Shown piece by piece: positions 46,299 to 57,850 of a DNA stretch of 64,000 bases. The stretch comes from Sympetrum striolatum (taxonomy: Eukaryota > Arthropoda > Insecta > Odonata > Libellulidae): NCBI GenBank assembly GCA_947579665.1, contig OX388341.1, positions 2,790,001-2,854,000 of the forward strand, read 5' to 3'. The translations under genes were made by a program, and so were the position numbers. The notes beneath the pieces were generated by a model, which was given only the letters and a program-made list of their open reading frames with translations, did no database searches and had not been told where the DNA came from. Positions within the stretch are counted from its first letter, which is position 1, and each line of letters starts with the position of its first letter.

Positions 46299-46394
46299 AT
46301 AGAGTAGCATTGTTAACAAATATAGAGTAGCATTGTTAACAAATATAGAGTAGCATTGTTAACAAATATAGAGTAGCATTGTTAACAAATATAG
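46299..46394 (+). repeat. 23-bp tandem repeat, about four units
   Basis: Four near-identical copies of a 23-bp unit whose core is AGAGTAGCATTGTTAACAAA. No other content. Likely a short recent expansion. Confidence 0.95.
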
Positions 46395-46850
46395 ATGCAG
46401 TGAGTAGAAACTGCTTAAAATATCCAATCTACATGAATAAAGGACAATGGGACCATATTTTGTAAACAATTCCTGATTTACAACTATTCTCATTATCTTT
46501 TCACCAGGAAATAATTTGAGAAGTAAAACTCTAAATATTAAATTAATCAATTTGTAACTAAGACAGCAAATTGTATTCGACTATTCACCTCTTTTAAAGA
46601 AACATTTGACTCAAAGGGGGAAATCTCAACATCCTGAACAACCCGTGGAATATGAAGAAGCTTTCTCTTCAATTTGCCTTCTACTCATTCAATACGTCTT
46701 TGATGTAAAGTTAAAGTCTATGAATTTCAAATAAAGGAAATGTTTTATTATCCATATTACTTGGAAGTGGTCATCTACGATATAAAACGCAGGAAATTAA
46801 TTCTTTGATCAAGATTCTAGTGAAATATTTTGTCAGGGAATGAATTAAAG

Positions 46851-47132
46851 CAGTGATTCCCAAAGTGGGCAATAACACTTCCCTAGGGGTCACTGTAGTG
46901 GTCCAAGGGGGTGCTAAGATATTTTATTCTCCTTTTCATTTCTACTCAACTTTACTGGGCTCTACGCAGTTATCATACATAATGATTTGGTGGACGTTTT
47001 CAACATTTTACTGTTTACGTATTCTTCGGATTTGGCCTTGAAGAAAATATTTTATATAGATTCCAGTTGGGGGTATGGGGTGGTGGAATGGGGAATAGGG
47101 GGTGGTATCATGAAAAATTTTGGGAAGCACTG
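46851..47132. mobile_element. Non-autonomous hAT-type element with TSD
   Basis: Begins CAGTGATTCCCAAAGTGGG and ends TTGGGAAGCACTG, the classic short inverted ends of hAT elements. It is flanked by an 8-bp duplication with one mismatch: AATTAAAG before and ATTTAAAG after. It is 282 bp long with no transposase, so it was mobilised by a partner elsewhere. Confidence 0.85.
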
Positions 47133-47460
47133 ATTTAAAGTAATTCATTCATTCAGTACAGATTGGATGAAGTACTTCCTCTATCAGATTTTTTCTGATC
47201 CCTCTGTATGGAGCATCTACAAAATTGAATGCAATTTTTAAATATGTGTAATTTTATATCTATAGATTGTAAATGTATATTTATAGAGTATACAATTTTG
47301 CAACTTAAAATTATTTACTAATGGATTAATTAAATTCTGGCTGAGTTGAAATCCAGCAAATATTGCTTTGGGCATAAATTGAGGTACCAGGGAAAGAATA
47401 TATGATCACTTCATTCTTTCACTTAGTGCAAGGTCATTAATGAATTGGTTAGATTAATTC

Positions 47461-47542
47461 AGTAAATGGGTGGGAAACAATTTTAAAAATTCCACTGCTT
47501 AAAAAAATGGAATTTTGTTATGTTGTTTCCCACCCATTTACT
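47461..47542. repeat. 20-bp perfect inverted repeat (hairpin)
   Basis: AGTAAATGGGTGGGAAACAA at 47,461-47,480 is exactly complementary to 47,523-47,542, with 42 bases between. It lies about 270 bp upstream of the DPH7 start. It could be a MITE remnant or a structured element; I see no TSD. Confidence 0.8.
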
Positions 47543-47811
47543 AGAATGGAGTTCCACACAGTTACCAGATTGATTTCATTAGATTAATTCAATTATAGAT
47601 TACCTGAATTTTGTTCTGTATCATTTTAATAATGGCAATCATGAATTTAGGGCCATGTCATAGAAGATACTTTACAATCCTCATCAATTAATTTACAACT
47701 CCTCCATACGATCTCATTAATTTCTCAACGCACTATGAAAGAAAGTTGAAAATACTCCTTAAAACTCTCGCCGCACATTTATATTTAAATCAAGCACTTT
47801 TCTTTCCAGAA

Positions 47812-50800
47812 ATGGCTTGCAGTGAAGTCACCCTTGATACCAAGGTGCTGAAGCAATCTGCAGACTGTGTAGAATGGTGTCCAGTCAACGAATTTCAGCA
47901 ATTTTTTGTCTGTGCCACTTACCAGCTGATGGAGGATAAGGATTCCGATCCTTTGCTGAAGAAACGCATTGGATCTCTTTATTTATTTCAAGTCACTCAA
48001 CTAGGCTTATTAGAAGAAGTTCAGAATGTAGATACTTGTGGGGTCCTTGACGTGAAGTGGTGTCCAGTGGCAAATGCAGATGGAGAGCCTTTGCTCGGCA
48101 TTGCTGATTCAGAGGGTAGAGTACAGCTCTTCATTCTCAGGGGGGATGCAGGAGGAAAGCCTTTCCTATTAAATTGCTCTTCTTTGAGTTGCCTCAACAT
48201 AGACAACACACTGTGTCTTTATCTTGACTGGGCTGTTACTGACAAAAAACTAAATATAGCTGTCAGTGACTCCAGGGGAAATATTTCAATATTGGATGTT
48301 ATCTGCAACAGCTTGCAACTGCAACACCAGTGGAATGCTCATGAACACGAGGCATGGGTAACTACTTTTGACAATCAAGACAAGAATGTGATTTACAGTG
48401 GTAAGTACATACTCTTTAATTTGATCACATGCTTTGGTGACACATAAAGAAATACACTTTGTGAGCTACATAAAATAATTTATTTTACATGGGTGGCTTA
48501 ATTTCCTAGTAACATCATCAGGTGCCAAGAAAGCTAATAGGCAGGAATATATAACACAGAAGGGCAAAGGGCAGAGAGAAATTTGATGGGAGTGAGAATG
48601 GAAAAAGTCTGTTGAGAAGGGTCAATGGGAAGAGGGTTATGTTTACAAAATACAAGACCTACCTCGTCTAACTACATGACAACAGTTAAAATCTAATTAA
48701 TGAAAAGTAAACCTTAGTCAAAAAATATTCATAATCCACTCAAATAGTCAAACAAGATACTTGTTTTCATATTTGGGGGATTTGAAGTAATGGGAGTGCG
48801 TAGAATACAAATTCTCATTTAGCCCACTGACTTAATGCAGTTCAGGATTTCAATTTGCTGTAAGAGGTCTCTTCAGGATGCTTAATAATTATGTTTGTGA
48901 AGAATTGTGGCTTCAAATGAATTGTTGCTTGAGAGTAGTCATTTCACCTCCAAAAACAAATTTCACGTTCTTGAGATCTTGCTTTAATTTCAACCAGTTT
49001 GACTGACCAATATACTACATTAGTCTTGGTATACTTGCTCATTAATGTCTTAAGTGGTCTAAACTATCAAAAAGACAGGTACAATCTTTCCTGATTTAAG
49101 TAAACCTTTGATAAATTATTTAATATATGCATAATCATTTTAACTGTCATTGTGAATCTTTAAAAATGGGAAATAAATTATTGTTGATGTTGGTATAGCT
49201 GCCTATTTTCAGCTTCTCATTTTGTTATTTGTGAATATTTTCTGTTTTATGGATAAATTGTCAGCTTATATATTCATAGGAAATCAGAAAGCTATTATAA
49301 TTTTCGTTCCACCTAAAACCAGAACCTGAACAATGCTGTTTTTTCCTCTTATTCCATTTTTGGCCTGTTTCTTTTTGTCCTTATTTTCTTACCTTTGTTC
49401 ACTTTCAGTTGCATCCTTTTTTCCCTCATTGCTACTTTTCGCATTCCATTCCTCTGTACTGCATATCCTATCCATTTTCGATAATTATAGATTGATGAGA
49501 TATAGATTTCTACCTTTCAAAATAATTGATGTTATAAATTCAATCGAAGAAGCCTTAAGGTGGTGGAACTCGATAATTGGGATAATATTAAATTAAAAAT
49601 GCAAAATTCCTCTAAGTTTTCGTATTGTAGAATTTTGCATTTTTATTAAATATCATCCCTAATTGATGCACATTTGATCACAAAATATACATCCCATTTA
49701 GTATTTCTCCACGATTTTCAAATCAATTGTATTACTTCCAAGCAACTTTTACGGCAAATTTAGGCAAACATTACATTGGAATCTCCATTTATAGGCTATC
49801 TTCTGAAAAAATGCACAATTCATGCTGTTTTATCTCGGTGATAGTGTTAAGGAAATAGTTTAACATCAAATTTAACATTGCGAATTTAGATTAGTGCCAG
49901 TTTAGGCTTTTTTGATGTTTCGGTTAATTCCATTTTACTTATTTTCGTATAAGAAATTATGATTGCCGTCAACAGAATTTTTTTATTTTCTCATCGATTT
50001 CTTTTGAAAGTATCCACCTGTTTGACAATGGCAACGTTTACCATGGGCTCTAGTAAGAGTAACTTTATAGATTCTTGACAATTCTGTAGAAATGGAAAAT
50101 TTACCATTTCTTGTGAATGTATGAAAGTCTTCCAGCTCATTACTTTCCTTTTTGTCCCTGTAACAACAAATCCCCAGCTTACACTTCAGTGAGTGAGTTC
50201 AATTTTACTTTAAAATAAATTTTAGGACACAGAAGTTAGGAGATTCATTTAGGAAAAGGGTGCAACCAACTAACAACATTTTTATAACCAAGATAAAAGG
50301 AAAATAAGTATAACTGGTAAAACCTCATCCTGTACCAGGTTAATGTTCAAACGGAACTTTCAAAATAGAGACTAGAAGAAGAATAGCACTAGATAAAGAT
50401 GATTAAATAAAAATACATTATGAAAACCAGGATAACTTTTTTGTTTTGAGCAATTTTGTCTCATGTGTCTCATGACACGTTTAATTTCACGACATTACCG
50501 ATCACGATTTATTACAGCATAGTCCGCTGTTCAGTACTATTAAGGTCCAATATTTACTACCTAGTGGAAGAAACATCTGCATCTCATTCCATTTGGCTAA
50601 GTTCCACCCAATTCTCTTTCAGCAAATTTTATTTAGTCTTTGAGTTACGGTGTATTCTTTACTCTGCTGCAGGCGGCGATGATTGCAAGTTAGTCATATA
50701 TGACTTGAGACAAGACAAGAGGATGATATGCAGAAGTCACGATGCAGGTGTGACGAGTTTGGAATGCACCAGAAAGGCGAACACGTTGGCATCAGGAAGG

Positions 50801-51285
50801 TATGAGCTCGGCCATTTCTCACGGTGGTTGACCGAATTAAAATCTTTAAATATATATAATAGATAATTAGTAATTGGATATCCATTCTGTTGTTTATCGC
50901 TTTCAGTTACGACGAAGTGCTTCGTCTCTGGGACAAAAGAAATTGGAGGTACCCATTGGATCAAGTGAAACTCGGCGGAGGAGTATGGAGAATCAAGAGT
51001 AGTCCTCGTTCCAGAAGCATGCTTGCTGCATGCATGCACGCAGGCTTCAAATTAATTAATTTTTCCGATTCAACAAACGGGTCATCCATGTCGACAGATT
51101 TAACTTACAGCAAACACGAAAGCTTAGCTTACGGGTGTGGCTGGTGCCTTTCCGAAGACTTTCACAATAAAATTAGTAAACATAAGAAAATTGATGCCGA
51201 AGGATTAATAGCTACTTGTTCATTCTACGATTCAAGACTAAGTTTATGGTTACTGTGCTCACAGAACAATATTGAACATGACTGA
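47812..51285 (+). CDS. DPH7: Diphthine methyltransferase / diphthamide biosynthesis 7 (DPH7, WDR85)
   Basis: Three coding exons join in frame: 47,812-48,400, 50,673-50,799 and 50,907-51,285, giving 364 residues. Splice sites are GTAAGT/CTGCAG and GTATGA/TTTCAG. DPH7 family proteins are WD-repeat enzymes that remove the methyl ester from methylated diphthine on translation elongation factor 2, allowing the final amidation to diphthamide. Visible family features: DCVEWCP near residue 22, the WD blade YSGGDDCKLVIYDLR (195-209), SGSYDEVLRLWDKR at the exon 2/3 junction (from about 237), and the C-terminal HESLAYG and ATCSFYDSRLSLW (about 341-353). The ATG at 47,812 is chosen because a splice acceptor-like CTTTCCAG stands two bases upstream and N-terminal extensions lack an ATG. 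The first intron is 2.27 kb and holds a hairpin repeat. The 3' end overlaps that of RpS2. Confidence 0.93.
49579..49660. repeat. Hairpin repeat in DPH7 intron 1
   Basis: TAAAAATGCAAAATTC (49,594-49,609) is exactly complementary to 49,630-49,645. The outer bases GGGATAATATT / AATATCATCCC extend the stem to about 30 bp with mismatches. No coding content; a MITE remnant is plausible. Confidence 0.6.
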
Positions 51286-51358
51286 ATATTAAGAAAGTTA
51301 AATATTAGACCGAAGGAAACTATTAAGCGCTCATGAATAACAGTGTGAAATGAATTTC

Positions 51359-51364
51359 AAATAA
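51359..51364 (+). terminator. Poly(A) signal, DPH7
   Basis: AATAAA 74 bases after the DPH7 stop. Expected cleavage about 15-25 bases later falls within the RpS2 3' region on the other strand. Confidence 0.75.
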
Positions 51365-51383
51365 AGCATTATTGATATTATCG

Positions 51384-51389
51384 TTTATT
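51384..51389 (-). terminator. Poly(A) signal, RpS2
   Basis: AATAAA on the minus strand, 32 bases past the RpS2 stop. Cleavage would fall near 51,360-51,370, crossing the DPH7 signal. Confidence 0.75.
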
Positions 51390-51420
51390 GTTCTTCTCTA
51401 AACAAATAAATTGTTCCAAA

Positions 51421-52597
51421 TTAAACTGCACTAGCTTGTTCCCGCTGTGCACCAACTGGCCTGTGATTCTTGGTCAGATAGTCTGCGAATTCAGCGTACG
51501 GGGCTTTGGTCAGAGGCATGTCTTTCCATAGGTCCGGTGTTAGATAAGCATAAGTCTTGGCAATCGCAGCGTAAGTGGCCTTAGCTGAAACGAAATTGAG
51601 AAGGAATGTTAAAAATATGATCATCGTCAGTCATTGTAGCGCTATTAAATATTACTCAGTGCTTAACAGAATTTATACTAACCGAAATTTCCCAAAGTTC
51701 CTGTGCTTCCACGTGCAGAGGTATAGCAATCTTCAATTCCAGCCATCTGCAACAACTTTTTGGGAACTGGCGCCGACACAATTCCAGTACCTCTTGGCGC
51801 AGGAATCAATCGCACCTGAACTGAACCGCACTTTCCAGTCACCTACAACAACACCAGCATTTAATAGAACATCTAACATAATAAGATACATTTCAATAAA
51901 ACATCTCTATAACAGCTTTATACCTTGCATGGCACGGTATGCGGTTTACCGATCTTGTTTCCCCAATATCCTCTGCGAACGGGAACTACAGAAAGTTTAG
52001 CCAAGATGATGGCCCCGCGAATAGCCGTGGCTACTTCCTTCGAACATTTCACTCCTAAGCCAATGTGACCATTAGAGTCACCAATTGCTATAAAAGATTT
52101 CATCTGGTTAGCGAAATTCAATTTTTCAATCGGTAATGACAATTTATCACACCTCTCATGCAACTTACCAACAAAAGCCTTGAACCTAGTCCTCTGACCA
52201 GCTCTCGTTTGCTTCTGAACTGGCATAATTTTAAGGACTTCATCTTTTAGGGTAGGCCCGATGAAAAAGTCGACAATCTCAAATTCCTACCGTGAAAAAA
52301 TGCGCATTAAATAAAACGTGATCAAATATCTCAAGTACAAAAAAACATAGCAAACAAATCCAACAATACCTTGATTGGCAGAGAAAACAGGTAAATATCC
52401 TCCAGAGTCCTGATTTTGCCATCCCGGACTAGACGACCAAGTTTGGTGACAGGAATCCATTCCTTATCGGTTTCCTTTCCTCTTCCACGTCCTCTACCTC
52501 GTCCTCGTCCGCCACGTCCTCCTCTACCTCCACCACCTCGTGTTCCAAATCCTCCTCTGAATCCCCCTCGGCCTCCGGCTGGAGCTGCGTCCGCCAT
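51421..52597 (-). CDS. RpS2: 40S ribosomal protein S2 (uS5)
   Basis: Five coding exons on the minus strand: 52,597-52,370, 52,286-52,169, 52,087-51,924, 51,842-51,683 and 51,584-51,421. All have GT-AG junctions and the total is 277 residues, close to the usual metazoan length. The N-terminus carries an Arg/Gly-rich tail (residues about 8-40) typical of RpS2. The S5 RNA-binding region follows ([29 protein letters not shown]) and then the S5 C-terminal domain ([45 protein letters not shown]). The protein sits near the mRNA entry channel of the small subunit. ATG 52,597 follows an acceptor TTTATTAG|A, so a 5' UTR intron is expected. All landmark residues are present and the frame is clean. In many animals such introns host snoRNAs; I saw no clear C/D or H/ACA box pair here. 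Confidence 0.97.
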
Positions 52598-52812
52598 TCT
52601 AATAAAGTAATTAAATTACTAAGATAAACTTATGTTATAGATTGAACATGACATACCATGCTGTTGTAAATAATTGAACTATCTGAATTTCAACGATAAA
52701 AATAATGCAAAAGAAGTAATAACGTTAGCCATGAGAAAATAACAAAATATTTCCTTATAACATAAACAGCAAGATGTAAAAGAACCACATAGATATTGAA
52801 CGACAAACCTAC

Positions 52813-52848
52813 CTAAGCTTTCCTTCGATAACGTTGAAAGATGGAGGC
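52813..52848 (-). promoter_or_regulatory. RpS2 first exon with TOP-like start
   Basis: On the minus strand CCTCCATCTTTCAACG is a pyrimidine tract of the kind that begins ribosomal-protein mRNAs (5' TOP). The exon ends AAGCTTAG before the donor GTAGGT at 52,812. The inferred 5' UTR intron is 52,812-52,599. The TOP tract would place the mRNA under TOR-dependent translational control. Start site inferred, not shown. Confidence 0.55.
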
Positions 52849-53079
52849 CTACTGAATAACTATTGCCTACTGCATGCTGGGAAAAAGAAGCATCGAAATT
52901 ACTACTGCAGTCAATTGATAAGTTAAGAACTGTAATCGATTCGTAAATATGTTTCCTCGAAGGAATATGTATTTCTTAATCCTCAGGAATTTTCTCAAAA
53001 ATAACAAATATTATTTTATAATAATAAAATTACAATATATGCAGCTGAAAATATGCAAATAGATCAGTTACATTTAAAT

Positions 53080-54300
53080 AAGTTGGTATCGCTCTACCGG
53101 AAGCACGAGAAAGCAGCCGAAATGGCGTAAAAAGCAGACAAAAACGTCGATAATGGGTAATTTTCGGATGAAAATTCCTCAAAACATGCAGCACTTAAGA
53201 GAAAAAGTGTATCATTTATGAAATCTGCAATCCTTGGTTGCATACTGCAAGCATATTGATAACACAATTTCCAGTCGACATCATATCGAGAGGGTCCTCA
53301 AAAGAAATGATTGAAAAAGTTCTTATTTTCGCTGCAATTTATCCGTCCGGCATCGAACCCGGGTCTTCCTGGTGATACTTTCTATGCAGCACAACAGAAG
53401 ATCACGATCTCTGACTATGTGTGAAAACTCGAGCAGAAGTATTAGCTGCAACTGCCTCAAACGACGTCTTACTTTTCCCTTACATTTCTTACGAGTAAAA
53501 TGTAGCTTGTTTACATAGACAACACTAATTTCATATCGGGACGGTCCTCAAAAGAAAAAAAAAGGATTGAAAATATTCTTAAAATTCGCTGCAATTCAAT
53601 CGTCTGTCGTCGAACCCGGGTCTTCCTGGTGAACTTACTATGCAGCACAACAGAAGATCACCATCTATAACTATGAATGAAAATTCAAGCAGAAATATTG
53701 GCTGCAACTGCCTCAAACGACGTTCTACTTTTCACGAATGTAAATGGCTCTCTGGATTCGAACCAAGGGCGATCTTGGAAATCTAAATTGTTTTCTTGAA
53801 GAGAGTCTTAATATACATCTTATAGCTAAGCAAGAACTTCCTATAATTTCGAGGTAAATTTCTAGTTTCTTACCATTTCGATAAGTGCATCAAAAAAAAT
53901 ATGAATTACTACCCCAATTTATTTTAAATGAGAGATCTTTGCATCATCCTAGCAGCAAACCGAGGATATTTTATGTAAAAGTCATTAATGTTTTTGGTAG
54001 ATCATGACCATATCTGTTGGTTCTTTGAGTTTTGATTCTCTGGGAAGTATTTTTAGAAATACCCGAAAATCAAAGCAATGCATTTAAATGGGAAAAATCA
54101 TGACTTTGGTGCCTTCTGGCATCAAACCTATGACACTGAGGTTCAATATCACCTTTTTTCTAGCAGTTACGCGTTATGGCCAGTACGTCGTAAAAATTTC
54201 AAGTCGGTGACACTTGTGGAATTTTGATCCCCTATGAATGAACGAATCTATTATACATAGATGCTTCTCCGGATTCATTCATATATATAGGGATATAGAT
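53080..54300 (-). repeat. B-box array, block 1 (minus orientation)
   Basis: Contains minus-strand B-box-like motifs near 53,349-53,359 (GGTTCGATGCC), 53,607-53,616, 53,751-53,764, 53,954-53,964 (degenerate) and 54,118-54,128. Spacing is irregular (about 150-260 bp). Shared flanks such as GACCCGGGTTCGA and TTCTGTTGTGCTGCATA link it to blocks 2 and 3. The far end holds a CTTCTCCGGATTCATTCAT hinge (54,265-54,283) that recurs inverted at about 56,553. Confidence 0.8.
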
Positions 54301-54339
54301 AGATAGGATACAAATTCACAGCCTAAACCACAAGCGTGA

Positions 54340-55411
54340 TTGAATTGAAATTTTTACCGCGTATTGGCCATAACGTGCAACCGCCAGAAAAATTGCGATT
54401 TTGAACCTCAGTGTCATGGGTTCGATTCCAGAGGGCCCCAAAGTCCCGATTTTTCCCGTTTAAATGCATTGCGTTGATTTTCCGGAATTTTTCAAAAATA
54501 CTTCCCGGATTGGTAGGGAATTTAAACTCAAGAAGCCGATGGATATAGTCAGGATCTATCGATAACGTAAATGACCATCTCGAAAAAAGTCCTGAGTTCG
54601 ATGCTAGGACGATGCAAAAATCGGCCGTTTAAAATACATTGAGGTAGATATTCATTATTTTTTTTCATGCACTTATCGAAATGATAAGAAGTTCTTGCTT
54701 ATATGGGAGGTGTATATTAAGATTAGATTTTTGAAAAAATTTAGATAAGACCGAATTGTTCCTGGGTTCGATTCCGGGGCACATTAAAATTTCTCTCATA
54801 AGGAATATATGGGAAAAGTAGGACGTCATTTGAGGCAGTTTCAGTGAATATTTCCGCCTTAATTTTCACACATAGTTAGAGGTGGTGATCTTCTGTTGTG
54901 CTGCATAATAAATATTACCAGAAAGACCCGGGTTCGATGCCAGGTGGTAAATATATCTGCCATATAAAACACATTGGGAAGGTTTTTAATTATTTCTTTC
55001 ATGCACTTATCGATAAAATAGGGAGTTCTTGCTTAGATAGAAGATGTATATATAAAAACCCAGTTCAAGAAAAAATAGACACGACCATGCTGTTCCTGGG
55101 TTCGATGCCAGAGCACATTAAAATTTCTCTCATAAGGAATATATGGGAAAAGTAGGACGTCGTTTGAGGGAGTTGCAGCCAAAATTTCTGCCTGAATTTT
55201 CACACATTGTTAGAGATGGTGATGTGCTGTTGTACTGCATAGTAAGTATGACCTGAAAGACACGGGTTCGATTCCAGACGATTAAGTTGCAGCGAATTTT
55301 AAGAATATTTTTAATCCTTTTTTTTTCTTTTGAATACTGTCTCTATATGATGCCGATATGCAATTAGTATTGCCGATCTGCTTGCAGTATGCAAGCTACA
55401 TTTTACTCGTA
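54340..55411 (+). repeat. B-box array, block 2 (plus orientation)
   Basis: Six GGTTCGATTCC-like motifs on the + strand at 54,419, 54,594, 54,765, 54,931, 55,099 and 55,265, that is steps of 175, 171, 166, 168 and 166 bp. The units are of alternating types. One has CTTCTGTTGTGCTGCATA upstream of GACCCGGGTTCGATGCC; the other has TGTTCCTGGGTTCGATTCC followed by CACATTAAAATTTCTCTCAT. Units do not fold as full tRNAs. The block ends in an inverted hinge (TTTTACTCGTA / TACGAGTAAAA) leading into block 3. Confidence 0.85.
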
Positions 55412-55421
55412 TATATATAGG

Positions 55422-56580
55422 TACGAGTAAAATGTTGCTTGCATACTGCAAGCATATCGATAACACTAATTTCAAGTCGGCATCATATCGAGAGGGTCAA
55501 AAGTAGAAAAAGTATTGAAAATATTCTAAAATTTGCTGCAATTAATCCGTCCCGCATCAAACCCAGGTCTTCCTGGTAATAAATACTATGCAGCACAATA
55601 GAAGATCACCATCTCCAACTATGTGTGAAAATTCAATCAGAAATATTTGCTGGAACTGCCTCAAACAACGTCCTACTTTTCCCTTGTATTCTTTCTGTGA
55701 GAAATTTTAATGAGGCCTGGCATCAAACCAAGGAATAGCATGGTAGCATCTTATTTTTTTTCTTAAACCGTGTCTTAATGTACATCTTCTATCTAAGCAA
55801 GAACTTCCTATTAATTCGAGTAGTGCATTAAAAAATAATCAAAACTAGCTCAATGAATTTTAAATAGGAGATATAATTACCACCTGGCTTCGAACCCGGG
55901 TCTTCCTGGCAATACTTTCTATGCAGCACAACAGAAGATCACCATTTCTAACTATGTATGAAAATTCAAGCAGATATATTTGCTGGAACTTCCTCAAACG
56001 ACGTCTTACTTTTCCCTCACATTCCTTATGTGAGAAATTTTTATATGCTCCGGCATCAAACCCAGGAACAGTACGGACTTATCTAAATTTTTTTCTTCAA
56101 CCAATTCTTAACATACAACTTCCAGCTAAGCATGAAGTTCCTATCCTTTCCATAAGTGTATTAAAAAATAATGAAAAACTACTTCAATGTAATTTAAATA
56201 GCAGATTTTTGCATCGTCATACGTCAAACCCAGGACATTCACTGAGAAAGTCATTAAAGTTTTCGATAGACAATGACCATATATATAGGCTCCTTGAGTT
56301 TTGATTCTCTACCTATCCCGGAAGTATATTTTAAAAATTCCCAAAAATCAAAGCAATACATTTAAAGGGAAAAAATCGGGACTTTGGGGCCCTCTGGAAT
56401 CGAACTCATGACACTGAGGTTCAAAATCGCAATTTTTCTGGCGGCTACAAGTTATGGCCAATATGTCATAAAAATTTCAAGTCAATGACCCTTGTGGTTT
56501 AGCCTATGAAATAGTATCCTCTCTCTATATATATATATAGTTAGATACATGAATGAATCCGGAGAAGCATCTATAATATA
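55422..56580 (-). repeat. B-box array, block 3 (mirror of block 2)
   Basis: Minus-strand motifs at about 55,553, 55,719, 55,886, 56,052, 56,221 and 56,398, with steps of 166, 167, 166, 169 and 177 bp. The order of unit types mirrors block 2 around a centre near 55,416. Sequence drift between blocks is moderate, so the duplication is not new. The outer end again carries GAATGAATCCGGAGAAGC. Confidence 0.85.
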
Positions 56581-56904
56581 ATAGATATCTGGAGAAACGT
56601 CTATATATAATAGATATGATGCAGCCCTTCAAATTTTTTTCACATTACTTCATCAATGTGATTGTATCTCTTTTTCATTCTTTAAATTCCATTGTAGCAT
56701 TTAGGATACAATCATCATCCACCTGAAAACTTAAATCTTCCACTTGTGGGCAGTAATATAACCAGTTGAATAGGCTGAATTGAAATAAGACACAGGTTTA
56801 AACAACGCATATATATATATCACTTTTATTAATCTGCAGAGGTATATAGTAGTAGTAGTAGTATTGCTAATAGTGCTTCGACAGCTTTGGTCATTTCGCA
56901 CATT

Positions 56905-56980
56905 GGCTCCCACCGGGATGCGAACCCGGGACCACTTTCACCAAACGCAAATGCGTTGTCCACATGACTATCCGGGAGCC
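56905..56980 (-). repeat. tRNA-like element, 76 nt with full acceptor stem
   Basis: The minus strand starts GGCTCCC and ends GGGAGCC, a perfect 7-bp acceptor stem. It has an A-box TAGTCATGTGG and a T arm CCGGG-TTCGCAT-CCCGG (B-box GGTTCGCATCC). The anticodon arm can form AACGC/GCGTT but with a 4-base loop, and one extra T lies between T arm and acceptor stem. A normal tRNA would not look like this, so I call it a well-preserved SINE head related to 20,108-20,182. A diverged tRNA is the alternative. Confidence 0.65.
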
Positions 56981-57699
56981 TGCAGAGGTATATAGCTGTC
57001 TAATATAGTTAATGACCAGATTGTCAACCACTACAGCAGGCTCTAATCTGGATCTGTTACAACAAAACATTATTTCAGTAACTGAATATAACAATTAATG
57101 AATTATAATATTAAAATTAATTACACAGAAATCATCATTAATAAAATTTAGAATCACCGAAAAGTCCCATGCTGCAAAAAAAACCTTTTATTGCTGGCAG
57201 AAGAACTACCTACTTAATACATATTTCAAAGGCAGGAAATAATGGAAACCACCATGTTCTAAGCAGCAGTTGCTTTCGAAAAAAAATATATAACTCTCAT
57301 ATATAAATAAAACTAGATGTAAGACATTATTCAAGATATTGTCACAAAACAGAAGGTTAATGGAACTCTAAAAATATCTGTGATATGTGACCTACACAAT
57401 ATTTCAGTTCACACAGTAATTGCAAAAAAAAAAAAATTTCAAGATCCACAAATTATGCTGCCCAACCAAAATTTTGTAATGAAGCATTTAATTTCATAAT
57501 TCATGTTTGGAGATGTTTCTGATTCTTATTGTCTTATCTTATTCTAATAATTTTATTGAAACATCTTAAATTGCTCGGATATTAAAATTTGGCCATGGGA
57601 TATTTAATAGTTTTTATGGTTGTCCTGCATTTTTAAATAGTTCTAGTTGCTACCAAAATTTTCCTGCTTTACTTGGACATTATCGGAAGCCACATTATC

Positions 57700-57850
57700 A
57701 TCATTACTAACCATTTTCAATCCAACGGACACCTACACTCAATGTCAGATTTAGGCCCCTGTCCTTAGCTTCTTATGCCTAAGTAATTGATGATGTTTTT
57801 ATTCCATCTGTCCTTACGTCTTTTTCTGGGTTTATTCAGATTTCTTGGTA
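57700..57850 (-). pseudogene. LINE 3' remnant
   Basis: The stretch TTTTCAATCCAACGGACACC to AGGCCCCTGTCC resembles the tail near 61,133-61,165 (TTTTCAATCCAATGTCGGAT). The minus-strand reading PRKRRKDRWNKNI resembles the Arg/Lys-Arg-Trp tail of RTE-type polyproteins. Very degraded. Confidence 0.45.

Noticed and set aside
53080..56580. CRISPR array or tRNA gene cluster
   Set aside because: Eukaryotic context; the repeated motif is a tRNA B-box, the spacers are themselves related, and the units do not fold as tRNAs.
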